A stretch of 64,000 nt of DNA from Flavivirga amylovorans (GCF_030540875.1 NZ_JAUOEM010000006.1:288427-352426), one strand, 5' to 3'. Shown: positions 1 through 10,242, counted from the first letter of the stretch. Notes: generated by a model from the letters alone, not told the origin. A program made the numbers and translations.

Positions 1-1226
1 CCTAAACCTTCAGCAGACTCCCCTAAAAGTCCTGCTAGTTTATTGCCAAAACCAGTCATAGCAAAATAGACACCCATCATTAATGATGCATATTTAACTG
101 GAGCTAGTTTTGTGATATAAGACAATGCTACTGGCGAAATACATAATTCCCCAACGGTATGAAACAAGTACGCTAAAACTAACCAGTACATAGCAGAAGC
201 TCCTGTGCTATTAAATTCTGATGCTGCTGCAGACATAAAGAAGAATCCTGTCCCCATGATAATTAATCCAATTATCATTTTAAATAAAGACGTAGAGATT
301 TTTCCTTTTAATTTTCTATTTGCCCAATATAATGCTACTGATGTCCCTAAAAATATAATAAACATTGCATTTAATGACTGGAACCAGGAAGCTGGTACTT
401 CCCACCCCATTAACATTCTATTAGTATTCTCCTTAGCATATATATTCATTAAACCACCTGCTTGCTCAAAAGCTCCCCAGAATACAATTACTAGTAAAAA
501 AGATATAAATAACACTACCACTCTATCTTTTTCTATGGCTGTTAAAGGCTTTTTCATGGCTTCCTTTTCTTCTAGATTTTCAGAAGCTCCTAAAAAATTC
601 CCAACGTGTTTCAAATGTTTTTGCCCTACAACATATTGTATTAACCCTAAAGCCATACCTATTCCTGCCAATCCAAAACCATAATGCCAACCATGTACTT
701 CTCCGACATAACCAACTATTAAACTTGATAAAAAAGCACCAACATTAATACCTATATAAAAAATGGTAAACCCTTTATCTCTTCTTATATCTCCTTGCTG
801 GTATAAACCTCCAACCATTGTTGAAATATTTGGTTTTAACATCCCTACTCCGGCAATAATTAAACCTAAACCAGTATAAAACGCCCACATTTCTTCTACC
901 GCTAATATACTATGACCAGCAACTAGAAGTAAACCTCCGTAAAGAACAGATTTTTTTTGACCTAAAAACTTGTCTGCAATCCAACCTCCCGGTATAGACA
1001 TCACATATACTAACATTGTATAAGTACCATAAAGCGATAAGGCATCACCATTAGTCCATCCTAATCCGGCATTTCCTGATTGAGTTTCTGCCACCAAGTA
1101 CAGCACCAATATTGCTCGCATTCCATAATACGAGAAACGTTCCCACATTTCAGTAAAAAATAGCACATACAATCCTATCGGATGCCCAAATAATTCCTTT
1201 TGCTTTATTGTAGTTGAATTTGACAT
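1..1226 (-). CDS. POT/PTR2-family peptide:proton symporter (partial, C-terminus outside window)
   Basis: Reading the minus strand from an ATG at 1226 gives an uninterrupted frame of about 408 residues running off the window edge. It starts MSNSTTIKQKELFGHPIGLY and soon shows EMWERFSYYG, the ExxERFxYY proton-coupling signature of POT (PTR2) di/tripeptide transporters. A second family motif, FYIGINVGAF, follows, with many hydrophobic segments expected for 12-14 TM helices. By family, it imports small peptides with protons across the inner membrane. It lies 19 nt downstream of a DPP IV-type peptidase on the same strand, so a peptide-release and peptide-uptake unit is a reasonable inference. Only the C-terminal end is missing. 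Confidence 0.9.
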   Translation of the reverse strand, partial: MSNSTTIKQKELFGHPIGLYVLFFTEMWERFSYYGMRAILVLYLVAETQSGNAGLGWTNGDALSLYGTYTMLVYVMSIPGGWIADKFLGQKKSVLYGGLLLVAGHSILAVEEMWAFYTGLGLIIAGVGMLKPNISTMVGGLYQQGDIRRDKGFTIFYIGINVGAFLSSLIVGYVGEVHGWHYGFGLAGIGMALGLIQYVVGQKHLKHVGNFLGASENLEEKEAMKKPLTAIEKDRVVVLFISFLLVIVFWGAFEQAGGLMNIYAKENTNRMLMGWEVPASWFQSLNAMFIIFLGTSVALYWANRKLKGKISTSLFKMIIGLIIMGTGFFFMSAAASEFNSTGASAMYWLVLAYLFHTVGELCISPVALSYITKLAPVKYASLMMGVYFAMTGFGNKLAGLLGESAEGL

Positions 1227-1245
1227 AAATTTATAATTAGTTAGT

Positions 1246-3477
1246 TTATCCTTTTATCTTTATTTTTTTTACTTCGTTTTCTTTTTGCTTTTCAATTTTA
1301 TCACCAAGCTTATCATTGATAAAATTTGTCATTTTTTTAAACAGATGTAGTCTGGTGTTACCTCCATAAATACCATGATTTTTATCTGGATATACCGCCC
1401 AATCAAATTGCTTATCTGCTTGAATTAATGCTTCTGCTAAACGCATGGTATTTTGTAGATGGACATTATCATCTCCTGACCCATGTACCAATAAAAAATC
1501 CCCTTTTAATTTATCTACATGATTTATTGGGGAATTATCATCATAACCACTTGCATTTTCCTGAGGTGTTGTCATATAACGCTCTGTATAAATAGTATCG
1601 TAAAAACGCCAGCTACTTACTGGAGCCACAGCAATAGCCATTTTAAACACATCGTTTCCTTTAAACAAACAATTACTACTCATAAAGCCGCCATAACTCC
1701 ATCCCCAGATTCCTATTCTGGAAGCATCAATATAAGGGCGTTCCCCTAATTGTTTTGCCGCTGCTATTTGATCCTCTACTTCGTATTTACCAAGTTCGTT
1801 TTGAGTTACTTTTTTAAACGCAGCGCCTTTTAAACCTGTTCCACGGCCATCAACACATACAATAACATAGCCTTGTTGTGCTAAATGCTGAAACCAATAA
1901 TCATTCGCACTATTCCAACTATTCGAAACAGACTGAGAGCCTGGTCCCGAATATTGCGTCATAAATAGTGGATATTGTTTTGATTCATCAAAATCTGCTG
2001 GTTTAATCATCCACATATTAAGGTCGTTACCATTGACATGAATCGTACTAAATTCTTTCTTTGATGTCTTATAATCTGAAAGCTTTTGAGATAATACATC
2101 ATTATCCTTTATACTTTTTATTAAATTTCCAGAAGCTGCACTATTTAAAGTATATTCTGGTGGTGTAGTGGCACTTGAAAATGTGTTAATGAAGTAAGAG
2201 AAATCAGCACTAAAAGAGGCTTTATTAGTCCCTTCACTTTTTGTTAATCTTGTTTTATTGCGCCCATTTAATTTAATGGAGTATACATCGCGATTGATGG
2301 AACCATTTTCAACCGATTGGTAGAAGATTCTATTCGTATTTTTATCATAACCATAATAGTTAGTAACCTCCCAGTTCCCTTTGGTTATTTGATTGATAAG
2401 CTTACCATTTTTATCATAGTGATAAATATGATTAAATCCATCTTTTTCACTTGTCCAAATAAAACTATTGTCCTTTAAAAAAGTTAGATTATCTGTAATG
2501 TCAATATAGGCAGCATCTCTTTCTTCTAAAACTAAATTTGCTGTATTTGATTTTGAATTTATCATCCATAAATCCAATTCGTTTTGGTGCCTGTTCATAT
2601 AATGAGCACTCAAAATATCTGAATTGTTAGTCCATTTTATACGTGGAATATAAACATCCTTATAATCTTTATCTACTTTTACTTCTTTTGTTTCATTTGT
2701 ACTTAGATCATGAATATGTAATGAGACTATAGAATTGGCTTCTCCAGCTTTAGGATATTTAAACACTTGCTGTGTTTGATAAAGTCCTTCACCATAAACA
2801 TCCATTGAAAACTCTGGCACATTGGCTTCATCAAATCGTATAAATGCTATTTTATCACTTGCGGCATTCCACTCAAAAGCACGTACAAACGAAAACTCTT
2901 CCTCATAAACCCAATCTGTTATTCCATTTATAATAACATTCTTTTTGCCATCAAAAGTTATTTGAGTCGTTTCACCAGATTGTAAATCTTTTACATATAA
3001 ATTGTTATTCTTCGCAAAGGCAACTTTATTTCCGTCTGGTGAAAATGTAGGCTCTTGAATTTTATCTTCAGTAATTAACGTTAAGGATGCGTCATTTACA
3101 TTATAAACATAGTAGTTCCCCAAGGTAGAGCGACGAAAAATTGAAGTTTCGTTTGTTGCTAAAATCACTTGATTTTCATCATCACTAAAAGTATAATCGG
3201 TAAAATATGCTATGCCATCAAGGGAATCTGAATTCACTAATGTTTTAACTTTTTTCAAAGTCTTATAATCGTAAATATCAATAGTTGTAATTCGTGATTG
3301 TCTATCGAAGTTTAAAACGGAGTATTCCTGTCCGTTTTTCATAGAGTGTAAAACATCCATTCTTTCAGTTCTATAGGAACCATTCCAAATGGATTCAAGG
3401 GAAATTTCTTTCGTTTGTGCTATTAAAAAAAATGTTGTGAAAAAGCAAACACAAAAAGACAATTTTAGGTATTTCAT
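1246..3477 (-). CDS. S9B-family dipeptidyl peptidase IV-like serine peptidase
   Basis: The 743-residue protein has an N-terminal signal peptide (hydrophobic residues 5-20, then AQT), a long beta-propeller with DPPIV_N-type repeats, and a C-terminal alpha/beta-hydrolase domain. The catalytic triad is visible: Ser594 in GWSYGG, Asp669 in GSGDDNVH and His701 in DKNHGIYGG. The EEEF motif near residue 192 matches the glutamates that bind the free N-terminus of substrates in DPP IV. By family, it removes X-Pro or X-Ala dipeptides in the periplasm or at the cell surface. It sits upstream of the peptide symporter, in the same direction, which would take up the released peptides. The length is normal and no lesion is seen. 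Confidence 0.93.
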   Translation of the reverse strand: MKYLKLSFCVCFFTTFFLIAQTKEISLESIWNGSYRTERMDVLHSMKNGQEYSVLNFDRQSRITTIDIYDYKTLKKVKTLVNSDSLDGIAYFTDYTFSDDENQVILATNETSIFRRSTLGNYYVYNVNDASLTLITEDKIQEPTFSPDGNKVAFAKNNNLYVKDLQSGETTQITFDGKKNVIINGITDWVYEEEFSFVRAFEWNAASDKIAFIRFDEANVPEFSMDVYGEGLYQTQQVFKYPKAGEANSIVSLHIHDLSTNETKEVKVDKDYKDVYIPRIKWTNNSDILSAHYMNRHQNELDLWMINSKSNTANLVLEERDAAYIDITDNLTFLKDNSFIWTSEKDGFNHIYHYDKNGKLINQITKGNWEVTNYYGYDKNTNRIFYQSVENGSINRDVYSIKLNGRNKTRLTKSEGTNKASFSADFSYFINTFSSATTPPEYTLNSAASGNLIKSIKDNDVLSQKLSDYKTSKKEFSTIHVNGNDLNMWMIKPADFDESKQYPLFMTQYSGPGSQSVSNSWNSANDYWFQHLAQQGYVIVCVDGRGTGLKGAAFKKVTQNELGKYEVEDQIAAAKQLGERPYIDASRIGIWGWSYGGFMSSNCLFKGNDVFKMAIAVAPVSSWRFYDTIYTERYMTTPQENASGYDDNSPINHVDKLKGDFLLVHGSGDDNVHLQNTMRLAEALIQADKQFDWAVYPDKNHGIYGGNTRLHLFKKMTNFINDKLGDKIEKQKENEVKKIKIKG

Positions 3478-3628
3478 TAAAAAAAATATTTATTTCATAA
3501 AATGATGTCAAGTTTACTAAAAATTCTGCAAAAAACCGTCATTATTAACACTTAAATAACCTTGCATAAATCAAGATATTCAATATTCATACCAAGAGTA
3601 GTATCTTTGCATTGTAAATTATCATGTT

Positions 3629-4951
3629 ATGAGTAAATCTATTGCCGGCTTTTCTAAACTATCTAAATCTAAAAAAATCGATTGGATCGTTGAGACTTAT
3701 TTTTCTAATAAAGAAGATGCAAATCGTATTTTAAAACAATATTGGAATACCGATGAAAAGCTACAACAACTTCACGACGAATTTATTGAAAACACTATAA
3801 CAAATTATTATTTACCACTTGGTGTAGCTCCTAATTTTTTAATAAATGATACGTTGTATACCATCCCTATGGCTATTGAAGAAAGTTCGGTAGTAGCAGC
3901 GGCTAGTAAAGCAGCTAAATTTTGGCTGGAACGAGGTGGTTTTAAAACACGTGTTATTTCTACAACTAAAATTGGTCAGGTTCACTTTATTTACAAAGGA
4001 GATTTTAATAAATTAAAACAGTTTTTCGACAAAACAAAGCCCAAGCTCATTAAAGACTCTAAAGCTATTACTGCGAACATGGAAAAACGCGGTGGCGGTA
4101 TTATTGATATTGAGTTACGGGATAAAACTGATGATATAAAAGACTACTATCAGCTTCATGCTTCTTTTGAAACACTTGATGCTATGGGTGCTAATTTTAT
4201 AAATTCTTGCTTAGAACAGTTTGCAAAGACTTTTAAAAATGACGCATTGAAATTTGATGTATTCTCTGCTCAAGAGAAACAAATTGATATCGTTATGAGC
4301 ATTTTGTCTAACTATGTTCCAGATTGTTTAGTACGCGCCGAAGTAAGTTGCAAGGTTGAAGATTTAAGTGATAATGATACTATTTCTGGTGAAGACTTTG
4401 CTACTAAGTTTATCCAAGCCGTTAATATTGCTGAAGTAGAACCTTATCGCGCTGTGACTCATAACAAAGGGATCATGAATGGTATTGATGCTGTTGTTTT
4501 AGCTACTGGAAATGATTTTAGAGCCGTTGAAGCTGGTGTGCATGCGTATGCATCAAGACATGGCAAATACAGTAGCTTAACGCATGCTAAAATTGAAAAT
4601 GGCATATTCACTTTTTGGATGGAAATTCCATTAGCATTGGGTACAGTTGGAGGCCTTACTGGCTTGCATCCTTTAGTAAAATTAGCATTAGAGTTATTAC
4701 ATAAACCATCGGCTAAAGCCCTTATGCAAATTGTAGCAGTAGCAGGTTTGGCTCAAAATTTCGCTGCGCTTCGTTCGCTTACCACTACAGGTATTCAACA
4801 AGGTCATATGAAAATGCATTTAATGAATATTCTTAATCAGTTTGAAGCTAGTAATGACGAAAAGGAAACTATAACAGAGCATTTTAAAACAAATACTGTG
4901 ACTCATAGTGCGGTTGTTGAAGCTATTAATAAGCTAAGAGTAAAAAATTAA
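3629..4951 (+). CDS. mvaA: hydroxymethylglutaryl-CoA reductase (class II-type)
   Basis: The 440-residue cytosolic enzyme converts HMG-CoA to mevalonate, the committed step of the mevalonate route to isoprenoids used by many Flavobacteriia. Visible family motifs are EESSVVAAASKAAKFW (catalytic Glu region), DAMGAN, GTVGG in the cofactor-binding part, and GIQQGHMKMH with the catalytic His near the C-terminus. The size and lack of membrane segments fit bacterial class II rather than membrane-bound eukaryotic HMGR. The stop codon abuts the ATG of the GHMP kinase, so the two genes are almost certainly translated from one mRNA. The upstream region, shared with the divergent peptidase gene, is about 150 nt. 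Confidence 0.93.
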   Translation: MSKSIAGFSKLSKSKKIDWIVETYFSNKEDANRILKQYWNTDEKLQQLHDEFIENTITNYYLPLGVAPNFLINDTLYTIPMAIEESSVVAAASKAAKFWLERGGFKTRVISTTKIGQVHFIYKGDFNKLKQFFDKTKPKLIKDSKAITANMEKRGGGIIDIELRDKTDDIKDYYQLHASFETLDAMGANFINSCLEQFAKTFKNDALKFDVFSAQEKQIDIVMSILSNYVPDCLVRAEVSCKVEDLSDNDTISGEDFATKFIQAVNIAEVEPYRAVTHNKGIMNGIDAVVLATGNDFRAVEAGVHAYASRHGKYSSLTHAKIENGIFTFWMEIPLALGTVGGLTGLHPLVKLALELLHKPSAKALMQIVAVAGLAQNFAALRSLTTTGIQQGHMKMHLMNILNQFEASNDEKETITEHFKTNTVTHSAVVEAINKLRVKN

Positions 4952-5863
4952 ATGAAGTCTTACTACAGTAACGGAAAACTTTTACTTACGGGGGAATATG
5001 TTGTTCTAGACGGAGCGCAATCATTAGCTATTCCTACAAAATATGGACAGTCTTTAGATGTTGAAACTATTCTTGAGCCTAAACTTCTTTGGAGGAGTTT
5101 GGATGAAAATGGGACTGTTTGGTTTGAAACTATTTTTGAAATCACAAATAATGAGCTTTCTATCGCTAGTAGAGATGACAACAGCCTTTCTAAAAGGCTT
5201 ATTCAAATTTTAAATGCAGCTAAGCAGCTCAATACAAATTTTTTAAGCACTGGTAAGGGCTTCAAAGTCACAACCAAGTTAGATTTTCCTCGACAATGGG
5301 GTTTAGGCACGTCTTCTACATTAATAAACAACATAGCAGCATGGGCAAATATTGATGCTTATAAATTACTAGAAATTACTTTTGGAGGTAGTGGTTACGA
5401 TATTGCTTGTGCTCAACATAACACACCTGTTATTTATCGATTAGAGCATGCTAAACCGTTCGTTAAACCAATCGATTTTAACCCGCTTTTTAAAGATGAT
5501 TTATATTTTGTTTATTTAAACAAAAAGCAAAATAGCAGGGATGGGATTAAGCACTATAATACTACCAAAGGCCACTTAAAAAGTGATATTGAAAACATCA
5601 ACACTATCACCTCACAAATAGTCACCACAAATTCTTTTGAAGACTTTGAATCCTTAATAACTCAACACGAAGACATTATATCTAAGCTTACCAAGCAAAA
5701 GGTCATTAAATCACTTCTGTTTGATGATTTTAAGGGCAGTATTAAAAGTCTTGGAGCTTGGGGTGGTGACTTTATTTTAGTAACCTCAAAGAGCAACCCT
5801 AGTTCTTATTTCAGTAAAAAAGGTTTTGAGACTGTTATCCCCTATACTGATATGATTTTATAA
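4952..5863 (+). CDS. GYDIA-family GHMP kinase (mevalonate-pathway type)
   Basis: This 303-residue protein belongs to the GHMP kinase superfamily. It has the N-terminal YSNGKLLLTGEYVVLDGA segment, the ATP-binding motif GLGTSSTLINNIA near residues 113-125, and the family-naming GGSGYDIA stretch. The exact substrate is not fixed by sequence. Its zero-nucleotide coupling to HMG-CoA reductase argues for mevalonate or a phosphomevalonate. It is shorter than classical mevalonate kinases because the C-terminal part is compact. A mevalonate kinase-like role is inferred from context. Confidence 0.88.
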   Translation: MKSYYSNGKLLLTGEYVVLDGAQSLAIPTKYGQSLDVETILEPKLLWRSLDENGTVWFETIFEITNNELSIASRDDNSLSKRLIQILNAAKQLNTNFLSTGKGFKVTTKLDFPRQWGLGTSSTLINNIAAWANIDAYKLLEITFGGSGYDIACAQHNTPVIYRLEHAKPFVKPIDFNPLFKDDLYFVYLNKKQNSRDGIKHYNTTKGHLKSDIENINTITSQIVTTNSFEDFESLITQHEDIISKLTKQKVIKSLLFDDFKGSIKSLGAWGGDFILVTSKSNPSSYFSKKGFETVIPYTDMIL

Positions 5864-6010
5864 GTTGTATTTTACTTCAATCAAATTCCACATATAGACA
5901 ATCACAATAATTGGTCAAGTATGACTGAAGCTATTAACATAACCTGAGCGACATAAGAATAAAATTATTAATCTGAATTTCAAAAAGTTAAAAATTAATG
6001 TCAGGTTGAG

Positions 6011-6092
6011 CCTTTCGACTCAGCTCAAGACAGGCTAAAGTCGAAACCTATTTAAACATCTAGATTTTAATGACCTTTCGACTGCGCTCAAG
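6011..6092. repeat. dispersed intergenic repeat (two copies of a CCTTTCGACTGCGCTCAAG-type unit)
   Basis: The 391-nt gap between the GHMP kinase and the ppiD-like gene has no credible gene. It holds two related 19-nt units, CCTTTCGACTCAGCTCAAG at 6011-6029 and CCTTTCGACTGCGCTCAAG at 6074-6092, matching at 17 of 19 positions. The second unit recurs exactly, inverted, at 63701-63719. The units look like members of a dispersed intergenic repeat family. Confidence 0.6.
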
Positions 6093-6207
6093 GCGACATG
6101 TAATATTATTAGTGAACTTATCGTTAGAAATATGCTTGTATTAAATCGAAATCACGTTAACATAAGAAATGATTAGATCTTTTTAATCATTAGATAACAA
6201 AAAACAA

Positions 6208-6234
6208 AAAAGGCCTCGTAAAACGAGACCTTTT
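6208..6234 (-). terminator. Rho-independent terminator of the ppiD-like gene
   Basis: An 11-bp stem (AAAAGGCCTCG pairing with CGAGACCTTTT, one C-A mismatch) with a short A-rich loop lies just downstream of the minus-strand gene ending at 6255. On the minus strand the stem is followed by a T-rich tract (TTTTTGTTTTTTG). Confidence 0.8.
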
Positions 6235-6254
6235 AAACTTTATCTTCTTAGTTC

Positions 6255-8378
6255 TTATTGAACTTGAGTTTCAACTCTATTATCTTCAATGTCTGCAGCC
6301 TCCTTTAAGGCGTTATACAATTTAGAATTAACGACGTTTATTTTTTGTTGCTCTACTCTATTAGCAGCAGCTTGGTAATTATCAAGTTCTACAGCTGGTG
6401 TTACTTTAACTACCTGAATCATATAAACACCATTTTCTCCATCAATTAATTTTGAAGGTTCTCCTTCTTTCAATCCAAAAGCAGCTCCTACTACTAAAGG
6501 TTCTCTTCCTGCTCCTGAGATTGTTGGGCTTTTCATATTTATTGCAGATGCAGACCTAACATTTGTGTTTTCAGCAGCTGCTAAATCTTCAAGTGTTTTA
6601 GCAGAGACTCTATCTCTAATCATTTTAGCTTTCTTTTCTTTTCTAACTTTAGGCAACACTTTAGCAGTAGCGTCTTCAACAGACATTAATCCTGCTTTAT
6701 GCTTTGCTACCAACTGTGCTATTACATACCCATTAGGAATATTAAAACGTTTAACAGCTCCAACTTCTGCATCTTCTTCAAAAGCCCAACGTACAATTGG
6801 TCTTTGATTTCCAATACCTGGTATATTTTCATCTAAAACTTTAATACCGTTTACTGGACGTACTGTATAGTTAGCTTCTTTTGATAAGGCTTCAAAATCA
6901 CCTTCCCCAGCTTTAATTTCAAAGTTAGAAGCGTCTCTAAATATTTTTGCAGTTGTAGCTTCAGAAGGTTCTATCTTTCTAGCTATGGTTCCAACTTGTA
7001 TTGCTTTAACTTTTTCTTTCTGTCCTTCTATCTCTATAATGTGAAATCCGAAAATTGTTTTTACAACGCCTAAATCTCCTGTTTTTCCTTCAAATTCGAA
7101 ATCATTAAATTCTGAAACCATTGTATTGTAAGGATGCCAATCGTAACGACCTTCTTTTTCCACACTTCCTTTATCAGAAGAAAACTCTTTTACTAATTCT
7201 GGAAATTTAGAACGATTTGATTTTATTACTGTTAATAAGCTATCTGCAGTCACCTTAGCTTCAGCCTCCGTTTGTGTCACTTCAGAAGCTGCACTTTGAG
7301 ATCCCACAAAAGGAATTAAAATGTGTCTTACTTTTACTGAATCTGGAATTTGTTTAACAGCTACAACTTTAGTTATTTTAAAGTGCCCATTATCTTTATA
7401 TGGACCATATACACCACCTTCTTCAAGATTGTAAATAGTATCTGCAACTGCTGCTGGTAGGCTTGATTTAAATACAAAACGCTTATCAAATTTTATATCT
7501 GAATTTACGTTAATATAATCTTCGTTATCTTTTACTTTTGAAAAAGCAACTATAGTATCTTTTCTTCCTGTTTCATCAACAAATCGGCCATTTAAATACA
7601 CATTAAGATCTGCCTTAATAGCATTTTCATCTTCAACAGATGCTACTTCATTAAACTGAACAAATTTAATATCCCTTGAAGCTTCTACCTCATACTCTTT
7701 CTTATTTTTATTGATATAGTTAGAAATATCCGATTTAGAAACTTCAACTAAAGAATCTTTAATAGACGCATAAGATACTTGTACAAACTTAATGTCTACT
7801 TTATTTCCTTCTAATTGATGTTCTAATTTACCTTCAGCTAAAGTTCCTGTTAAACCTGCTTTAACTAAATTAAAATAATTTTGTTGCAAACCGTTTGCTG
7901 CAACAGATTTTTCATAATTAACCCAACTAATATATGCTTGTTTGGACGTTTCTTTTAAATTAGCAATGTATTCGTTTAATTTATTTTCATCAAAAAGACC
8001 TGCTTCATTTAAAAACTCTGGACTTGTAGCCAAAGATGTTTTCAACAAATCTCTCATTTGATCTTTTTCAACAGAAATACCTAATTCATCGTATTGCGTC
8101 TGCATGACAGCTCTTCTAACTTCTTGATCCCATACTCTATTCATTACCTGAGTATTTGTTGCATTTGGTCCGGCTTGCCTTTGAGCAGCTTCTACTTTTT
8201 GCATGAAATCTTCACGTGTAATATCTTTACCATTTATAGTAGCAACAATATTTTGTGATTTTGAAGCAAGCGCATCACTGTTCTTAAATAAATCTGCTAA
8301 TACAAAAGAAAATAACGCTAATGCTATTATTATTATTAAAAATAGTGAACGTTGTCTAATCTTATTTAAAACTGCCAT
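6255..8378 (-). CDS. PpiD-like periplasmic peptidyl-prolyl isomerase/chaperone
   Basis: The 707-residue protein has one N-terminal transmembrane anchor (residues about 12-31, LFLIIIIALALFSFVLADLF), a SurA_N-type chaperone region rich in charged helices (about 40-220), and a parvulin domain starting with VKVRHILIPF near residue 350 and ending with GFHIIEIEG. A second weakly parvulin-like part follows. By family, it is anchored in the inner membrane and helps outer-membrane and secreted proteins fold. It is the last gene of the minus-strand envelope block and is followed by a clear terminator. The ATG at 8378 is preceded by a gap of about 220 nt, so it probably has its own promoter. Confidence 0.9.
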   Translation of the reverse strand: MAVLNKIRQRSLFLIIIIALALFSFVLADLFKNSDALASKSQNIVATINGKDITREDFMQKVEAAQRQAGPNATNTQVMNRVWDQEVRRAVMQTQYDELGISVEKDQMRDLLKTSLATSPEFLNEAGLFDENKLNEYIANLKETSKQAYISWVNYEKSVAANGLQQNYFNLVKAGLTGTLAEGKLEHQLEGNKVDIKFVQVSYASIKDSLVEVSKSDISNYINKNKKEYEVEASRDIKFVQFNEVASVEDENAIKADLNVYLNGRFVDETGRKDTIVAFSKVKDNEDYINVNSDIKFDKRFVFKSSLPAAVADTIYNLEEGGVYGPYKDNGHFKITKVVAVKQIPDSVKVRHILIPFVGSQSAASEVTQTEAEAKVTADSLLTVIKSNRSKFPELVKEFSSDKGSVEKEGRYDWHPYNTMVSEFNDFEFEGKTGDLGVVKTIFGFHIIEIEGQKEKVKAIQVGTIARKIEPSEATTAKIFRDASNFEIKAGEGDFEALSKEANYTVRPVNGIKVLDENIPGIGNQRPIVRWAFEEDAEVGAVKRFNIPNGYVIAQLVAKHKAGLMSVEDATAKVLPKVRKEKKAKMIRDRVSAKTLEDLAAAENTNVRSASAINMKSPTISGAGREPLVVGAAFGLKEGEPSKLIDGENGVYMIQVVKVTPAVELDNYQAAANRVEQQKINVVNSKLYNALKEAADIEDNRVETQVQ

Positions 8379-8429
8379 TTGTAATTTAAATTTTTAAACC
8401 CCATTGTTAGGGTTTAGCTTATTAACTAG

Positions 8430-8454
8430 TTGTCAATTTAGTTATAATTGACAA
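8430..8454. repeat. short inverted repeat between ppiD-like and CNNM/CBS genes
   Basis: TTGTCAATT (8430-8438) and AATTGACAA (8446-8454) form a perfect 9-bp inverted repeat with a 7-nt loop, upstream of the ppiD-like gene and downstream of the CNNM/CBS gene. It could be a weak terminator or an operator. No further coding signal is seen in the gap. Confidence 0.4.
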
Positions 8455-8600
8455 AATATCGTGCGCGAAAATACCATTTTCTATTTAATAATAAAAGTAG
8501 AAAGGTGCATTAATTGTATTAAACTCCCAGATTTTTACTTTAATAGGAAAGACACTAGAAATGGAACTCAAGTAGATCGCTTTGGACAATTCTTCTTAAA

Positions 8601-9890
8601 TCAATCTTCCTCTAAACGTTTAAGTTCTATCATATCAATTTTAGTATTTGATACTTCTAATATTGTAAATTGAAACGTTTCAATTTTTACTATATCGTTT
8701 TGAGCTGGAATTTCTTCGGTATGATTAACAATAAGCCCGCCCAATGTCTCATAGTTTTCGTTTTCTGGTAAATTTAGTTTATAGGCTTCATTAATATAAT
8801 CAACTTCTAAACGTGCAGAAAATTTATATGTAGTTTTATCTACTACCTCTTCAATTAAGTCTACTGTGTCATGTTCATCTTCAATTTCACCAAATAGCTC
8901 TTCTACAATATCTTCAACAGTCATAATTCCTGATGTCCCTCCGTATTCATCTAAAACAACCGCTATACTTTTTCGCTTTTTCGTTAACACCCCTAATACA
9001 TCTTTTATAAGCACAGTTTCTGGTACAAATTCAACAGGTAACATCATAGACTTTATACTCTTTGGCTTTTTAAACAATTCGAAAGAATGTACATATCCCA
9101 AAATATCGTCCATAGTTTCTTTATAGACTAATATTTTAGTGCAACCTGTTTCAGTAAATAATGCATTAAGTGATTTAATAGAATCACTAATTTCTACAGC
9201 TATGATTTCGGTACGAGGTACCATAACTTCTCTTGCTTTTACTTCTGAAAACTCAAGAGCGTTTTGAAAAATTTGTATTTCTGTATCGATCTCTTCATGA
9301 GCCTCAACAGATTCCATTTGTTCACTAATATAGTTACCTAGTTCTACTTTTGTAAATGCCAATTGTATTTGATCACCTTCCGTTTTAAAAAAATGTTTAA
9401 GCACGAAATCTGAGATCCAAATAACAAAATCTGATATAAAAGTGAATATAATATAAAACACATAGGCAGGGATTGCCAAAAATTTAATTAATGTGTTTGA
9501 ATAAATTTGAAAAAATACTTTCGGTAAAAATTCTGCAGTTATTAAAATAATAATCGTGGATATTACGGTTTGAGACAGTAGACTTAAATCGGTTAACATG
9601 TAGTTTATAAAACTATATGATGTTGGTAATATAGTTTGAAACCAATTGACTAACATGTCTCCCATAAAAAACCCATAAATAACCAATGCTATATTATTAC
9701 CTATAAGCATTGTTGCTATAAATTTTGAAGGTTTGGCTGTAAGTTTTCTTAAAACTTTAGCAAAAATACCTTCTTGTTTTTTTTCAATTTCTATATGAAT
9801 TTTATTTGAAGATACATAAGCGATCTCCATACCTGAGAAAAAAGCGGAAAGAATTAATGATGCAATTATAATAATGGCATAAATGCTCAT
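8601..9890 (-). CDS. CNNM-domain/CBS-pair/CorC-type membrane protein (hemolysin family)
   Basis: The 429-residue protein starts with a CNNM transmembrane domain of about four hydrophobic segments (residues 1-170, beginning IYAIIIIASLILSAFFSGME). Two CBS domains follow (about 210-335, with VMVPRTEI, a typical opening), then a C-terminal CorC_HlyC domain (about 350-425). Proteins of this architecture are linked to Mg2+/Co2+ transport or to envelope integrity; 'hemolysin' is a historical label. The related gliding gene gldE has the same architecture, but no gld neighbours are present here, so I do not use that name. The start codon lies next to the stop of the 64-residue membrane protein gene. 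Confidence 0.88.
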   Translation of the reverse strand: MSIYAIIIIASLILSAFFSGMEIAYVSSNKIHIEIEKKQEGIFAKVLRKLTAKPSKFIATMLIGNNIALVIYGFFMGDMLVNWFQTILPTSYSFINYMLTDLSLLSQTVISTIIILITAEFLPKVFFQIYSNTLIKFLAIPAYVFYIIFTFISDFVIWISDFVLKHFFKTEGDQIQLAFTKVELGNYISEQMESVEAHEEIDTEIQIFQNALEFSEVKAREVMVPRTEIIAVEISDSIKSLNALFTETGCTKILVYKETMDDILGYVHSFELFKKPKSIKSMMLPVEFVPETVLIKDVLGVLTKKRKSIAVVLDEYGGTSGIMTVEDIVEELFGEIEDEHDTVDLIEEVVDKTTYKFSARLEVDYINEAYKLNLPENENYETLGGLIVNHTEEIPAQNDIVKIETFQFTILEVSNTKIDMIELKRLEED

Positions 9891-10085
9891 TTAGTTTGAG
9901 TTATCTTTATTTTGAAACTTTTTGCTGAACTTGTTTCTAAAGAAAAACATAAAAATAGCTAAAGCTCCAAGCAATATTGAAGGATATTCAATGTTTCCTG
10001 TATTTATATACTTAGCAATAGCATCGTATATAAATAGTGCTGCAAAAACTAAATAGGCATATTGAAAAATCTTAGAATATTTCAT
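9891..10085 (-). CDS. small two-TM membrane protein
   Basis: This 64-residue protein has two hydrophobic segments (about 7-24 and 32-51) and a basic tail (RNKFSKKFQNK). It ends exactly where the CNNM/CBS gene begins, so the two are translationally coupled. I do not recognise a named family. The position within a lipopolysaccharide-export and envelope gene block suggests a membrane accessory role, which is inference only. Confidence 0.75.
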   Translation of the reverse strand: MKYSKIFQYAYLVFAALFIYDAIAKYINTGNIEYPSILLGALAIFMFFFRNKFSKKFQNKDNSN

Positions 10086-10242
10086 CTGTTAATATTTATT
10101 TTTTTTAAGTCAGATGTAATAAACCATTTAGCATTTTGGTTGGTATCAACTTAATTACTATGGTTTATTTCATAGATTATGAATCGTAAATTAATTAAGA
10201 CAAAGATAGTAAAATCGAAAAAGAAACTATGGAAAGCGTAGG

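Noticed and set aside
205..684. Plus-strand open frame of 159 codons
   Set aside because: It lies opposite the peptide transporter, whose minus-strand frame has clear family motifs.
8461..8673. Plus-strand open frame over the CNNM/CBS gene end
   Set aside because: It partly overlaps the real gene antisense and has no recognisable protein features.
8601..9890. GldE gliding gene
   Set aside because: The architecture matches, but no gliding genes are adjacent and the neighbours are envelope genes.
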